Assembly (NCBI RefSeq): GCF_029852145.1
Contig: NC_079973.1
Coordinates: 17,253,921-17,317,920, forward strand
DNA: 64,000 nucleotides
Reading direction: 5' to 3'
Source of the DNA: Microplitis mediator
Lineage: Eukaryota > Arthropoda > Insecta > Hymenoptera > Braconidae
A program made the translations under genes and the position numbers. Of this stretch, positions 35,041-46,170 are shown one piece after another. Numbering within the stretch: position 1 is the first letter of the stretch; the number at the start of each line of letters is the position of its first letter. The notes beneath the pieces were generated by a model. It ran no database searches. It saw nothing but the letters and a program-made list of their open reading frames with translations, and was not told the origin of the DNA.

Positions 35041-35770
35041 TTTTTCTTAAGTTGTTCATAAACTATTAATCGAGGATGTTTATTTCTTATCCCCTCTACG
35101 TCCGTATCGTGATATTCTGAATAAACACATATAATTTCCTGCTTCACAACATTTAATATTTACACTAGGTTAAATTCACTCAAAAATATAGAACATTATA
35201 TATTTTTAAGTGGAGTCATTTATTTTCTTGAATCGAGACTACATTTTTTTTAAGTCAAGAAAAAAAATCATCAATGGGAGAATTTTATGTCTTCCGTGAA
35301 GTAAATATTTGCATGATTCAAGAAAAGTTATTTTATTAAATTAAGAATATAATTTGTTTGAATCAAAATTAAAATTTTCTCATTCCAATAGACCGTAGTC
35401 TTGAGTTGATAATATAGTTTTTATACTATAATAATTACATTTATCATTAAAATTGTTATTATTAATAAAATAATAATAATAATAATAATAATGAAAATAA
35501 TAATAATAATAATAATAATTAAATTTTTTTTTTTTTTTTTTTTTTTTATTAATAAAAAGTTGCTTTATTTATTTATGTAGTTTTCTCAAACTGAGAGTAA
35601 ATGTTCTTCTGCCACGCAAATAAGTTCTTGATTTGAGATGTTGATATATATTGTGACAATTTTCTATACTCACCAACTAAGACAGAAAAGTATCTTGTTT
35701 TGATAGTTTTTTTTACTTGGTTGGAAACAAAATAAATTTGATTTAAAATAATTATTCTTGAATCAAGATT

Positions 35771-36077
35771 CCCGATGAAAAAAGATTTTATACAATTGTA
35801 TAAAATTATATACAAAAAATGGCCCGATCCAATTGTATACAACTGTATAGAAATTGTATACAATTCTATATAATTGCAATGTATAGAATTGTATATAATT
35901 ATATAGAATTGTATACAATTTGTATAGAATTGTACACAATTTCTATATAGACTTGAATACAATTGGATCGGGCCATTTTTTCTATCCAATTATATATAGT
36001 CTATGTATAATTATATATAGTCCATATATAATTGGTATATAATTCTATACAATTGTATAAAATCTTTTTTCATCGGG
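35771..36077. mobile_element. nested MITE with CCCGATGAAAAAAG ends
   Basis: CCCGATGAAAAAAGATTTTA on the left, exact complement on the right, 307 bp, mostly palindromic 'caattgtatac' words. The sister element has the uninterrupted sequence 'caagattatttaac' (minus strand near 54030), so the empty site is directly visible. TT is duplicated at the ends. Confidence 0.85.
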
Positions 36078-36239
36078 TTATTTAACTTGAATTAAAATTT
36101 ATTTATCCTTGACACAATAATTTTTTAATATTAGTCGAAGAAAATGTTCTCGGATTAAAAAAACCCAAATACTCAGCCCAAGAATAAAAAAATGAAGGCA
36201 AAAATTATCTTGGGCCAAGTCAACCTTTTGTTCTGTGTA

Positions 36240-37706
36240 GATATAGTTATACAACCTTTTTTTTATTTTATTTTAATTGTAATTAAACGACACTGAGTTA
36301 CCTAGCCATTTGCAATAGGGGACCTACAAATCTATCAAAGAATTTAAAAAAAAAAAATTTGATTCAATTACTGGATTTTTTCGCAAGTTATCATGTATAC
36401 GGGTTTCAGACTTGACAGACAGGAAATTTTTTTAGAATTTTGATGTTTTTTCCGTTTTTATTGAACTGAAAAAATTTTTGAAAAGTATAGAACTGATCTC
36501 CATTAAATTATCTTCAAAATAGTATGCAAAATATCTCGATTCCGTGATCTAACAAGGATATAATAATTGAAATAGTTGCCGAAGTGAGGCGAAAAAAATT
36601 TTTCGATCGTAAAGCACACTCTGATGCTTCGCATCATGAGTCGTGCAAAAATAATATATATTTAATTCAAGCAAAGCTATTCTTTTGTTTCCCATAATAT
36701 AATAACAAATGCATATAATATCAAAATAAATTTGATGCCCTTTTCTCAAGAAATTCATTATTAATAATAATAAAATAAATGTTTGTAATTGATTTCTTGA
36801 ACCAAGAAATTCTTGTTTGGACAATATAGTATTTTTTTTTCTCAGTGCAGTTTACCGAACTAAGAGAGAAGAAAAGATGAGGCAAAGAAAAAATAAATAA
36901 GATAATAAAAATAACAAACAAGTGTTATATTAATTAAAGGCACGATAGAAAGTAACATTATAAGTTGTGTCGAGCAAAACTAGCATAGAGCACTCAGTAA
37001 CAGCGAACTATGTACCTAAGTAATATAACTAAGCAAGTAATTCATATGGACCTAACTATAAGTACATTACCGCAGGTAACTGCATCGAACTTGCCTCATA
37101 ACCTAACACGAACTTACAAAAAATAAATGTTATCGTCATCTTTATCTTTAAATTTATTATAAATACTCCGTTCATTTAATATTAATAACATCTGACTATA
37201 TAGTTAATCAGAACAACAATTATATATAATCAATATTATAAAAAAAATAAACAATATATATTGATAAAATTAGTTTCTAAGTAGGTAATAGACCATAATA
37301 ATAAAAAAATAAATAATTTTTATATTTCAATCAATGCAATTAGACTAAATTGTTTTTTAACTGCATAAAATTAATGGTGTAATATAAAGTTTAATAGTGA
37401 GGGTAATTATGGATAATTCTAAACGCCATTGACCTACTTAACATCATGTCAGTTTAAATTTTCTTATATATGTATGCATGTATGTATATAGTTTTTAATT
37501 GTAAACTAATGTAGACTCTACAATCGATTACCGGCAACTATTATATATAATATAGTATTTATATATTTATGTTTTAGAAGTAGTTTTAATACCAGCAAGA
37601 TAAGAGCATCTAGGAATACATATTTCGTAATTATTGTTTAGTGATGCTGGTTATTTCATAATTATTGTCATTGCTATTGAATAATATGAGTCTTACTTTA
37701 AAAAAA
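36240..37706. other. AT-rich DNA without supported gene
   Basis: No gene seen. A hairpin of the GCTTCGC type lies at 36614-36646, and 36880-37700 is AT-rich with microsatellite-like patches. Confidence 0.5.
36614..36646. repeat. GATGC-TTC-GCATC hairpin
   Basis: GCACACTCTGATGC, TTC, GCATCATGAGTCGTGC. It aligns with the hairpins at 5285 and 24943, but the inner stem is changed from GCGC/GCGC to GATGC/GCATC. Confidence 0.65.
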
Positions 37707-37823
37707 AATCTGGGCGTCGGTTGACCCTGTGGGCCAGCCCCAAAACTTCCCGCTGTTTTCGAGCTCAAGGAGCTTGAAAACATTACTGTGAATATATTTT
37801 CGAGCTCTTCGAGCTCGAAAATG
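37707..37823 (-). repeat. CGAGCTC/GGGAAGTTTTGG motif block, copy 3
   Basis: Reverse-orientation copy: 'cggttgaccctgtgggcc', 'ccaaaacttcccgctg', then TTTTCGAGCTCTTCGAGCTC. It matches the arrangement at 46030-46170. Confidence 0.7.
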
Positions 37824-37984
37824 CAATTACCTGGGATTATTTTTTATTAACTTTTCAAGCTCTACCAAGTTACGTATTTCCCGTGTAAAAACAATTTTGG
37901 TTCATCATGAATTTCAATCTGAATTTCATCATGAAACTCAGATTGTGACACAAATATGAATTTCATAATGAAATTGGGCCAACA

Positions 37985-38545
37985 ACTTTTGATCTGGACA
38001 AAAATACTTACTTCATGAAGTTTCTATCGAAGTAATCTCAATCCAGTTTGAAACACACCATGAACTGATTTTATTATCTATACAGATTTATTATACAAAA
38101 AAATTAAAAAATTTACCTGACGCTTCACAAAGAAAAATTCAGTCAAGTTTAGTTTGAAATCACCCTAAGTTCACTTGGAACACGTAATAAACTTATTTTA
38201 TTCATGACAAAAATTTACTACACATAAAACATTATTAAAGTTTCCAGAATTTAACTAGGGTTCAACCAGAAATTTCCAGAAAATCCAGAACTAAACATTT
38301 CACTAGAGGGTCCGTGTAGAAAAATTCCGGGGCCGTTCAAAATCATCTCAAGTTCATTCAAAACATGCAATGATTTAATTTTATAATCGGTACAGATTTA
38401 CTACACGCAAATAATTTATTTTGGGTTTTCCGATTCAAAATTTCTTCACAAGACTCAATATAAAAAAAATTAGTCATTTTTCTTTCGAACTCATCCCGAA
38501 TTCACTTGAATCTCGTTATGAATTACTTGTAAAATTTTTGTAAAA
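37985..38545. repeat. four degenerate ~130-150-bp tandem repeats
   Basis: Units contain 'agttcacttggaacacg', 'aagttcattcaaaacatg' and 'cagatttactacac' variants. No coding sequence. Confidence 0.55.
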
Positions 38546-38915
38546 AGTAACTTAAAGCTTGTTTAATAAGCTTTAATTTCTGACCTTAAACTTTATAATT
38601 TGACCATTTCTTTGAATAATTTGATAGCCTTGAAAATTTTAATAGAAACAAAAAATGTTGAAAATATGGTTTTCTTTCTACATAACTTATGCATTATCTA
38701 TTATAATCCAATTTCGTCAGTTGTTTTTTATAATAAACAAAAATCTATTTCCGTTAAATTTTTCTTGTCGATAATAAAATAATCTTTTAATTCGTTTGCA
38801 CTAATAGATAATATTTTGTTAATAGTAATACTGTTAGGTTATAGTCATCATCAAAAAATTAAACAAACATTGTAGGCTATGAATATAGCAATACTTAATT
38901 TGCGTAAAGGTTATA
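38546..38915. other. no gene seen
   Basis: AT-rich, no supported feature. Confidence 0.5.
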
Positions 38916-40267
38916 GGGGAGGGTGGGGCAGAGCGGCCCCCATGGGGCAGAGCGGCCCCCCTGAAATTTTGACCAAAAAAAAAATTTTTTTTTTTTCGAC
39001 TAATTACTATAAATCCGATATGTTTGCGCATTTTGACCCCTACGCATGACATTTGGGGCAAAATGGACAAGCCCAAAATTTTGAAAAAGTGATTTTTTCA
39101 TATTTTTATCGTCAAATTAAAAAAAAATTATCATAATTCCACATTTCTAGCCCTACGCATAACACCTGGGGCAAAATGGACCAGCCGAAACTTCCGAAAA
39201 AATTAAATTTTTTTTTTTAGTTGATAAATTTTTGAAATAAAGTAAAATTACAGAATTGATGTTTTTTTTTTTAAATACACGGAAAAAAATTAATCGTGAA
39301 TGCAACATGATGCAGTCATGTTGCATTCACATGATGAAATCATGTTGCATTCACATGATTTGTCATGTTGCATTCACATGATAGTCATGTTGCGGTAACA
39401 TGAGAAAATCATGTGGCATTCACATGATTTGTCATGTTGCATTCACATGATAATCATGTTGCGGTAACATGAGAAAAATCATGTTGCATTCACATGAGAA
39501 AAATCATGTTGCATTCACATGATTTGTCATGTTGCATTCACATGATAATCATGTTGCGGTAACATGAGATAATCATGTGAATGCAACATGATCTTCTCAT
39601 GTTACCGCAACATGATTATCATGTGAATGCAACATGAGAAATCATGTGAATGCAACATGATTTTTCTCATGTTACCGCAACATGATTATCATGTGAATGC
39701 AACATGACAAATCATGTGAATGCCACATGATTTTCTCATGTTACCGCAACATGATTATCATGTGAATGCAACATGACAAATCATGTGAATGCCACATGAT
39801 TTTCTCATGTTACCGCAACATGACTATCATGTGAATGCAACATGACAAATCATGTGAATGCAACATGATTTCATCATGTGAATGCAACATGACTGCATCA
39901 TGTTGCATTCACGATTAATTTTTTTCCGTGTAACAATTAGTAATTAAGGTAATCGAGAGTGAACGATTTTTTACGCTTTAAAAAATTTTTTTCGAGTAAT
40001 ATAAAACCAAAAATAGTTGTCAAGAGAAAGAAATACATTCTTAATGATGAAAACAATTAAAAAACAAAAAAAACGAAAAAAAAAATTTTTTTTATCACTT
40101 TTTGAAGGGGGGCCGCTCTGCCCCACAAAAAAAAAAAATTTTTTTTAGAATTTTGGCAAAATGTCCATAAATTTGTTTGAAATAGGACAAAAGTAAAGTG
40201 ATCCTATGGTTGAAAGCCACAAAAAATAATAATTGGCTTAGGGGGGCCGCTCTGCCCCACCCTCCCC
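38916..40267. mobile_element. GGGGAGGGTGGGGC TIR element, TA target
   Basis: GGGGAGGGTGGGGCAGAGCG on the left and its complement on the right, with TA on both sides. The 'ggggcagagcggccccc' block occurs twice at the left end and its complement twice near the right end. The interior is occupied by the palindromic MITE 39278-39930. A TA duplication suggests Tc1/mariner-type mobilisation. No transposase. Confidence 0.75.
39278..39930. mobile_element. palindromic MITE of CATGTTGCATTCACATGA repeats
   Basis: Ends CACGGAAAAAAATTAATCG and complement, bounded by TA. The whole body is an inverted repeat made of tandem CATGTTGCATTCACATGA-type units, alternating with CATGTTGCGGTAACATGA. Each unit is itself a partial palindrome. 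It is nested in the element 38916-40267. It is not a CRISPR: there are no variable spacers. Confidence 0.85.
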
Positions 40268-41978
40268 TACTGTTATATTATCTATACAATGTTTTGTCAA
40301 ATTAACTATCTGAAGTTCTCCCAGAAAGTTAGTCATTGTCCTTTTTCACCCTCACTCTTAAAAAACGAGCCTAATTCCATACCATGACTACACACTAACA
40401 TGTATCACAAGATATTCATGTATGAAATGAACTTATTCGATCGATTGAGTAAGAAATCTACCTTCCATTTCGGCTGCCGAATGGGCTTTTGTTTAAAATA
40501 TGCAATGGTCCCTTTATAAACTAAAATTTTTCAATAATTTTCACTATAAACTTTCTGCGTGTATGTATTATAATTAATATAAAATACATTTTATTATTTA
40601 ATTATATTTTATTGTAATTTATACAATAGAAAAGAATGTGATTAAATAAGTAATATTTTTCATGGAAAAAAAAGTAATTTTGTTGTAAATGTCAAGAATT
40701 TACTTGAGTATATATTCTTCCTGTTTTAAAATAAACATCTCTAGCGAGATATCTAATATAGATATCAACGATTCATTGACATCTTAACAATCTGGGAAAC
40801 TTTGAGAAATATTTATCTCATGCATGGAAAATAGCTAGCGCGGCAATTGTATTGGTCATGTATATATTTATATATACGTATACATATCCAATAGGTAAAT
40901 TTAAATTATACTACAGTATGGTATAGTGTACATTGAATATTTGCATTATATAGACGATGCAACATTGTTTACTGTAGTGAGGTTTGTTTGAGACATCAAC
41001 AAACTTGTAAACGGTTACAACTGCTGACCAATCTGATAGAACTGAGATAAGTAAAATGCGATTTACACCACGTCACTGATAAAATTAAGATAAATAGTGG
41101 AAGCAACATTGATTTACGAGTGAGACCAACGACACCTGGGACCAATGTCCCGTTCTATAGTAATAGTTATCTTGTCTTGTCTCTTGTGTTGTCTTGTCGT
41201 GTCTTGTTTTCTTTCTTGTCTTAGACATTGCGAATATATATGTGCATATATGTATTGTGTAATACTCTGCGTGCATTTACGCTCTTCGATCTTGAATTAT
41301 ATTGTATGCATATATGCTTTCGGCAATCTCTTGAGTGATAGATGCTTAGCTTAAAACACCTGTGGCTTTAAATATCTTAGATATTCAAATAATGTTCGTT
41401 CGTTCCAGAAAACTCTGTGGTATTCTTTAAATGTTTTTTCAAAAATATAGTTTTTGTTATTATTTTACAGTTTAACTAAAAGAAATGATTATAAGATAAA
41501 TATACAATCTCGAAAATTTTCGAATGTAAAAAATAAACAAATTAACAAATAAATAATATGTATTTTTGGAACATATTTTCCTTCATGGTGAATGGATTAA
41601 AAAAAAATATTAAGTTCTTCAAAATTGAATATTTTCGTTAATTTCAATTGTTTATATAAATTTTAAAAAGTTATTTCTTTTGGTTTTTATCAAAATAGCT
41701 CATCATCGGAAAATTTATTTATGGCCATCGAAATTTTTACACGGAGAAAAACCTTTGAGCAGTGTAGTTAAATAAAATGATTTTTTAATAAGTTAACATT
41801 GACTTTTTACTAATCAACTAAGTCAAAGGTACTATCAGCTAACTTTCTGACAGTTTGTGAGTTTACTATCTTAAAAAAACCAATGGAATTGAAAAAATAA
41901 AACTTTTTGTTACAACTGCAGCACCTCTCCCCTATTATAAGCATTTTTTGCTTTCCCAAGTTTTTTAGTAATCATTGC
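40268..41978. other. AT-rich DNA without supported gene
   Basis: Includes a TTGTCTTGTC-rich patch at 41170-41220 that generates small open frames. No gene or RNA recognised. Confidence 0.5.
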
Positions 41979-42300
41979 ACTGTACAAAATTGGGAGTGAA
42001 TTCGGAGTAATTACGAATTTTATTTGGATCCGAATTAACTCCACTTCTCGGAGTGCCGGAGTTTTAAAAACAATCACTCCACATACGGATTATATAAGGA
42101 GTTTAGTTTTTCAGCAGAGTGATTTCGGAGTAATCTGGATTTTATTTAAATCAACATCTATTCCGATTCAGAGTTTCAATGGTAAAATAAACTGAGCGGA
42201 GTGAATTTCACTCCGAGGGGATTACATAAATAAATAGTCATCCGCTTCACATTATACTTTGGATTTAATCCGCGTTCCCTCCTTAAATTTTTACACTGTA
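41979..42300. mobile_element. CACTGTA MITE, copy 3, reverse of copy 1
   Basis: Starts CACTGTACAAAATTGGGAG and ends AAATTTTTACACTGTA, with 'cactccg'/'cggagtg' words throughout. The left end matches the reverse complement of the right end of copy 1 (13487-13804). Confidence 0.7.
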
Positions 42301-42508
42301 CTGTATTAATTTAGAAATCAAAATTTTTGAACGTAGTACTATATAGCATGGAAATTATTCCTTTAATGTCTGAAAATTTATAGAAGTTTTTTGTTGCTAT
42401 AATAGGCCGTACATTTTTCTCCGTCTCAAAAATCATGACATTCTAATAAATTACTGTAAAAAAAATATTCTAAATATCTCAAAAACATATTTCACAACAA
42501 TAAAAAAA

Positions 42509-42600
42509 ATCGGTCTGTCAGTTGACCCTGCGGGCCAGCCCTAAAACTTCCCGCTGTTTTCGAGCTCTTCGAGCTCGAAAATACTTTTGTATGCTGTTGT
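42509..42600 (-). repeat. CGAGCTC/GGGAAGTTTTGG motif block, copy 4
   Basis: Reverse orientation: 'cagttgaccctgcgggcc', 'aaaacttcccgctg', TTTTCGAGCTCTTCGAGCTC. It passes directly into repeat R. Confidence 0.7.
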
Positions 42601-43853
42601 TTTCGAAAAAAAACGTTTTTCACCATTTTTTCTCCAACGATATCTCTCAAACGAATAAACTGATCGAGACGGTTGAGGTGGCAATCGATGCGTTTTATCA
42701 AGTTCTAAAGATCATCAAATTTTGAATTCGACTTATCGAGTCGTTTTTGAGATATTTCAGAAAAAATAAAAAAAAGTTTTTTTTAACTTCCCGCTAAGAA
42801 AATTGTAAGTTTTCAAAAATTCGGGAAGTTATTGGTTTCGGTCCGATTTACGAAAATCGAATTTCCATCAGATGTCGACGTTTCGAGGTCCTAGGAAGCT
42901 ATCCTGACTAATTTCACGATGATGTCCGAGTGTATGTATGTGTGTACGTACGTACGTACGTACGTATGTATGTATGTAAATATTCATAACTCTTGAACGA
43001 ATGAACCGATTTTGATCGTTGAGGTGTCATTCGACGCGGCTTGTTAATGTCTTGAAGCCGTAAAAATTTGAACTTAATCGGTAGGGTGCGTTCAGAGATA
43101 TTTCAAAAATAAAATTTTTTCGAAAATGTTTTATTTGGATAACTTTTAATTTACTCGATGGATTGATTCCGAAATCTAATCAGCTTTAAAACTCTATAAG
43201 CCGCGTCGAATGCCACCTCAACTATCAAAATCGGTTCATTCGTTCAAGAGAAACCGTTGACGAAAGAATTCAAAAAAAAATTTTTCCTTGGTTTTTTTGA
43301 AATTTCTCAAAAACGGCTAAATAAATCAATTTCAAAATTTGATCAGCTTCAGAAATTAATAAAACGCGTCGATTGCCACCTCAACCATCAAAATCGGTTA
43401 ATTCGTTCGCGAGATATCGTGGGAGAAAGAAATGCTAAAAAATGGTTTTTTACAAAACAATGGCACACAAAAGTATTTGCGAGCTCAACGAGATTTTTAA
43501 TTCTTTCGACAACGGTTTCTCTTGAACGACTGAGCCGATTTTGATGGTTGAAGTGGCATTCGACGCGGCTTCTAAAGCTTCAGAGCCCAGGCGATTTTGG
43601 AATCAATCCATCGAGCAGATTAAAAGTTATAAAAAAAAAACGTTTTTGAAAAAAATTTATTTTTGGAATATCTCTGAACGAGCCCTATCGATCAAGCTCA
43701 ATTTCTCACAGCTTTAAGATATTGACAAGCCGCGTCGAATGACACCTTAAAGTTCAAAATCGGTTCATCCGTTCAAAAGATACAGGTATTTACATACGTA
43801 CGTACATACATACATACATACACTCGGACATCATCTTGAAATTAGTCAGAACC
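42600..43853. repeat. dispersed repeat R, copy 3 (several subunits)
   Basis: Repeats 'tgaaccgattttgatcg', 'gaggtgtcattcgacgcgg', 'ttcgttcaagagaaaccg' and 'gatgatgtccgagtgtatg', with a (CGTA)n run at 42945-42966 and its inverse at 43795-43825. The block appears as two halves in opposite orientation, a foldback layout. No transposase. Open frames such as that at 43257-43544 are repeat shadows. Confidence 0.7.
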
Positions 43854-44587
43854 CGGGTCGAAAAAAAATATTAATTATGACTTAAAAGGCCCTAGGGGTA
43901 TAAGCATGGTGAATTTGCCCCCGAAAGGTATCGGCTTGATACTGCGGGGATTTTTAGGTACTAATAAGATATTAAGATCCTGAGAGTTTCAGCTTTTGAA
44001 ACCAATCGGTCTTCGAGAAAAAGCCAAATATGTAAAAATCAGATAAAATGAATATTCTCAGAGACTATTTTATCGATTGACTTATACTCGGGATATGTTT
44101 TGGGGGTCGATAGTAGCTCCTCGGAAAAAAATTGGGAGCTTGATCGGTCGACAACAACCTCGAAAAAAATGACTTTTTAGTTTTAATTTCGACTTTTCAC
44201 GATGTTACGGTTCTGGTACAATTATGAAATAATTTTTTTTGGATTCCTCATCCAATTTCCTATAGACTTAAGTGCTTTTAAAATTTTTAAAAAAGGTACA
44301 ACATATAGAAAAAAAAAATAAAAACCACTTTTTAAGCAAATATTTACTTTATTTACATGTTTAAAGTGTGAATCATTATTTTTCTAGTTTGTATATGTTC
44401 TTGAATGTTATTTGCAAAAATAATCTCTGCATCAGCAGTTAAATTTTGTCATATCATATAAATTAACTAAAATATTATAAACATTATACACATATAAAAC
44501 AGGAAATAGATTTTAGTTTGTAAATTATAAATACATAACAACAAATGAAAGATATACTTGAGGAAAAAAATGTATAATCATATTTTA

Positions 44588-45010
44588 TCAGTCTTCATCA
44601 CTATCCTCTTCAATCACAGGTGAAATACTGTCTCTATCAAATAATTTGCTAAGTATTTCAGCAGGCCTTAAAATCTTTGTTAAATATCTCCCGTGTGATA
44701 AATAGTAAACAACAGCAGCAACATGAGAGCAACATCCAATTGTTCTCAGACCATTTGCACACTCACAACTATGCCTCAATATGCTTTTTGGACCAATAGC
44801 ATTTTTTTTATACTCAATAAAACATCTATAAACCTTTCTATTAATGTGTCTGGATTGAACTTGAATTTTGAGTATATTTGGCTGTTCTTTCACATATTGA
44901 ATAGTGAGATTACCTGTTTCATCAAGCATTTCTGCTGAATAGGAAACAGCCGGTTTCAATATGTATAGTAAGCGTCTTACTTCCGACTCAGAGTTTTTGG
45001 ATGAAGTCAT
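44588..45010 (-). CDS. SWIM zinc-finger protein fragment, transposon-associated
   Basis: A 140-codon frame. Residues roughly 80-110 read C-E-C-x(8)-C-C-S-H with a following YYLSHGRY, a SWIM-type CxCx(n)CxH zinc-binding motif; an acidic tail (EEDSDED) ends the protein. SWIM domains bind DNA or proteins and are common in insect and plant transposon proteins. The ATG at 45010 gives MTSSKNSESEVRRLL. The N-terminus looks like the C-terminal part of a larger protein, and no DDE catalytic core is present. It lies inside a TIR element, so an element-derived gene remnant is most likely; a domesticated gene is possible but unsupported. Confidence 0.6.
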   Translation of the reverse strand: MTSSKNSESEVRRLLYILKPAVSYSAEMLDETGNLTIQYVKEQPNILKIQVQSRHINRKVYRCFIEYKKNAIGPKSILRHSCECANGLRTIGCCSHVAAVVYYLSHGRYLTKILRPAEILSKLFDRDSISPVIEEDSDED

Positions 45011-45190
45011 CGAAACAATGAAATCGCAAAATAATGTAGTAAATACGTTAGCTGAAGACGTTCAAAAAAATGGCTGGCAGCGAAAAAATTTGCGGTTCCT
45101 GTTGAAAATTTACTATCGGTATGTTTTTATATAAATGCAGGTAATAAAGCGTTTATTGCAGAATTGGTTAATCAATATGAAAATGAATGA
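44961..45190 (+). pseudogene. degraded coding remnant opposite the SWIM frame
   Basis: On the plus strand an ATG at 44961 opens 57 codons (ending at a TAA at 45132-45134) with protein-like composition (Asp/Glu/Lys/Asn, no low complexity). A second frame over about 45080-45190 continues in similar style to a TGA at 45188-45190, as if a small indel near 45080-45095 broke one coding region. It starts within the SWIM frame on the other strand. I do not recognise it; it could be chance. Confidence 0.3.
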
Positions 45191-45672
45191 TATTGTAAAC
45201 AAGAGCTTATACAAATTCTTCAGGAACAGAATAAAAAAAAATCATTGTAATAAAAATTTTTTTTATAGTAATTTTAATTTAATCAGAAATAATTTTTAAA
45301 AAATTTGCTATAATTAAAATTGAGTTTTAATTTTTTAGTTTAATTAATAAATAAGTATAAAAACCACATTCGATTTGACTTAATTTTTAAGTTAAAATTA
45401 AGTCAAATATAGAACTAGATTTCGAATCGATAACAAGTTATTTTTTTAAGACAAAATAAGTCAAATTTAAGTCAATGAAATAATTTAAGCCAAAAAAAGT
45501 TAAATTAAAGGAAACTAAACAATTTAAGTCAAAAAAAGTCTAATCTAAGTCAAAAAAGTCAATATTAAGTCAAAAAAAGTTAAAATGTGGAATACAGTTG
45601 TCGGCGTATCGACGACTTCAAAGAAAATTAAGTTAAATCAAGTCAAATTTAAGATTTTTTTTTGACCCGTAC

Positions 45673-45674
<2 letters not shown>

Positions 45675-45705
<31 letters not shown>
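45675..45705. repeat. (TG)n microsatellite
   Basis: Pure TG run within repeat R vocabulary. Confidence 0.9.
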
Positions 45706-45706
<1 letters not shown>

Positions 45707-46049
45707 CCAGTCTATAACTTTTTAACTAATAAACCGATTTGGATGGTTAAGGCGGCAATCGAAAGAGCTTGTTGGCCATCAACTTTTCTAAAAATTTCAG
45801 ATCATTTGCTCAAGTAGACTCGAAAATATTGGCGAATTACGAAAAAAAAAATTTTTTTTTTTTAGTGTTTTATTGATTTCTTAGAAATGACTTATACGAT
45901 GAACTTCAAAATCTAATCAGCTCTAGAACTTAATAAAACGCGTCGATTGCCGCCTTAGCCACCTCAATCGGAGTATTCGTTCCTGAGATATCATGGGAAA
46001 AAGAAATGCTAAAATCGGTTTTTTTCGATAACAATGGCACACAAAAGTA
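45706..46049. repeat. dispersed repeat R, copy 4
   Basis: Contains 'aaaccgatttggatggtt', 'cgcgtcgattgccgcctt' and 'agatatcatgggaaaaag', matching the right half of copy 3. Confidence 0.65.
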
Positions 46050-46170
46050 TTTTCGAGCTCGAAGAGCTCGAAAATGTATTCACAACAATGTTTTCGAGCT
46101 TAAGGAGCTCGAAAACAGCGGGAAGTTTTGGGGCTGGCCCGCAGGGTCAACCGATAGACAGATTTTTTTT
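46050..46170 (+). repeat. CGAGCTC/GGGAAGTTTTGG motif block, copy 5
   Basis: Two CGAGCTC palindromes separated by 'gtattcacaacaatg', then 'gcgggaagttttggggctgg', 'cgcagggtcaaccgatag' and a T-run. It is directly continuous with repeat R. Confidence 0.75.

Larger units (their letters stand above)
34447..36239 (+). mobile_element. TACACAG TIR element, copy A, with tRNA-like module
   Basis: Ends are TACACAGAAAAAAAGG and CCTTTTGTTCTGTGTA, flanked by the 6-bp repeat GATATA (34441-34446 and 36240-36245). Terminal regions are AAGAA/TTCTTG-rich. It contains tRNA-like module 5 and a nested MITE (35771-36077). The element at 53889-55596 is the same family in reverse orientation and is closely similar along its length. 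No transposase. Confidence 0.8.
43854..45669. mobile_element. TIR element with CGGGTC ends carrying a SWIM reading frame
   Basis: CGGGTCGAAAAAAAAT on the left and TTTTTTTTTGACCCG on the right resemble the ends of 26983-31633. Right subterminal sequence is rich in 'aagtcaaaaaaagtc' words as in that element. It interrupts repeat R, whose vocabulary resumes at 45706. It contains the SWIM frame on the minus strand and a broken frame on the plus strand. Confidence 0.6.

Noticed and set aside
39278..39930. Regularly spaced palindromic repeats resembling a CRISPR array
   Set aside because: There are no unique spacers, the whole block is one inverted repeat with TIRs and TA flanks, and the genome is eukaryotic.
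43257..43544. 95-codon frame in repeat R
   Set aside because: It follows the repeat phrase in one frame only and is not kept in the other copies.
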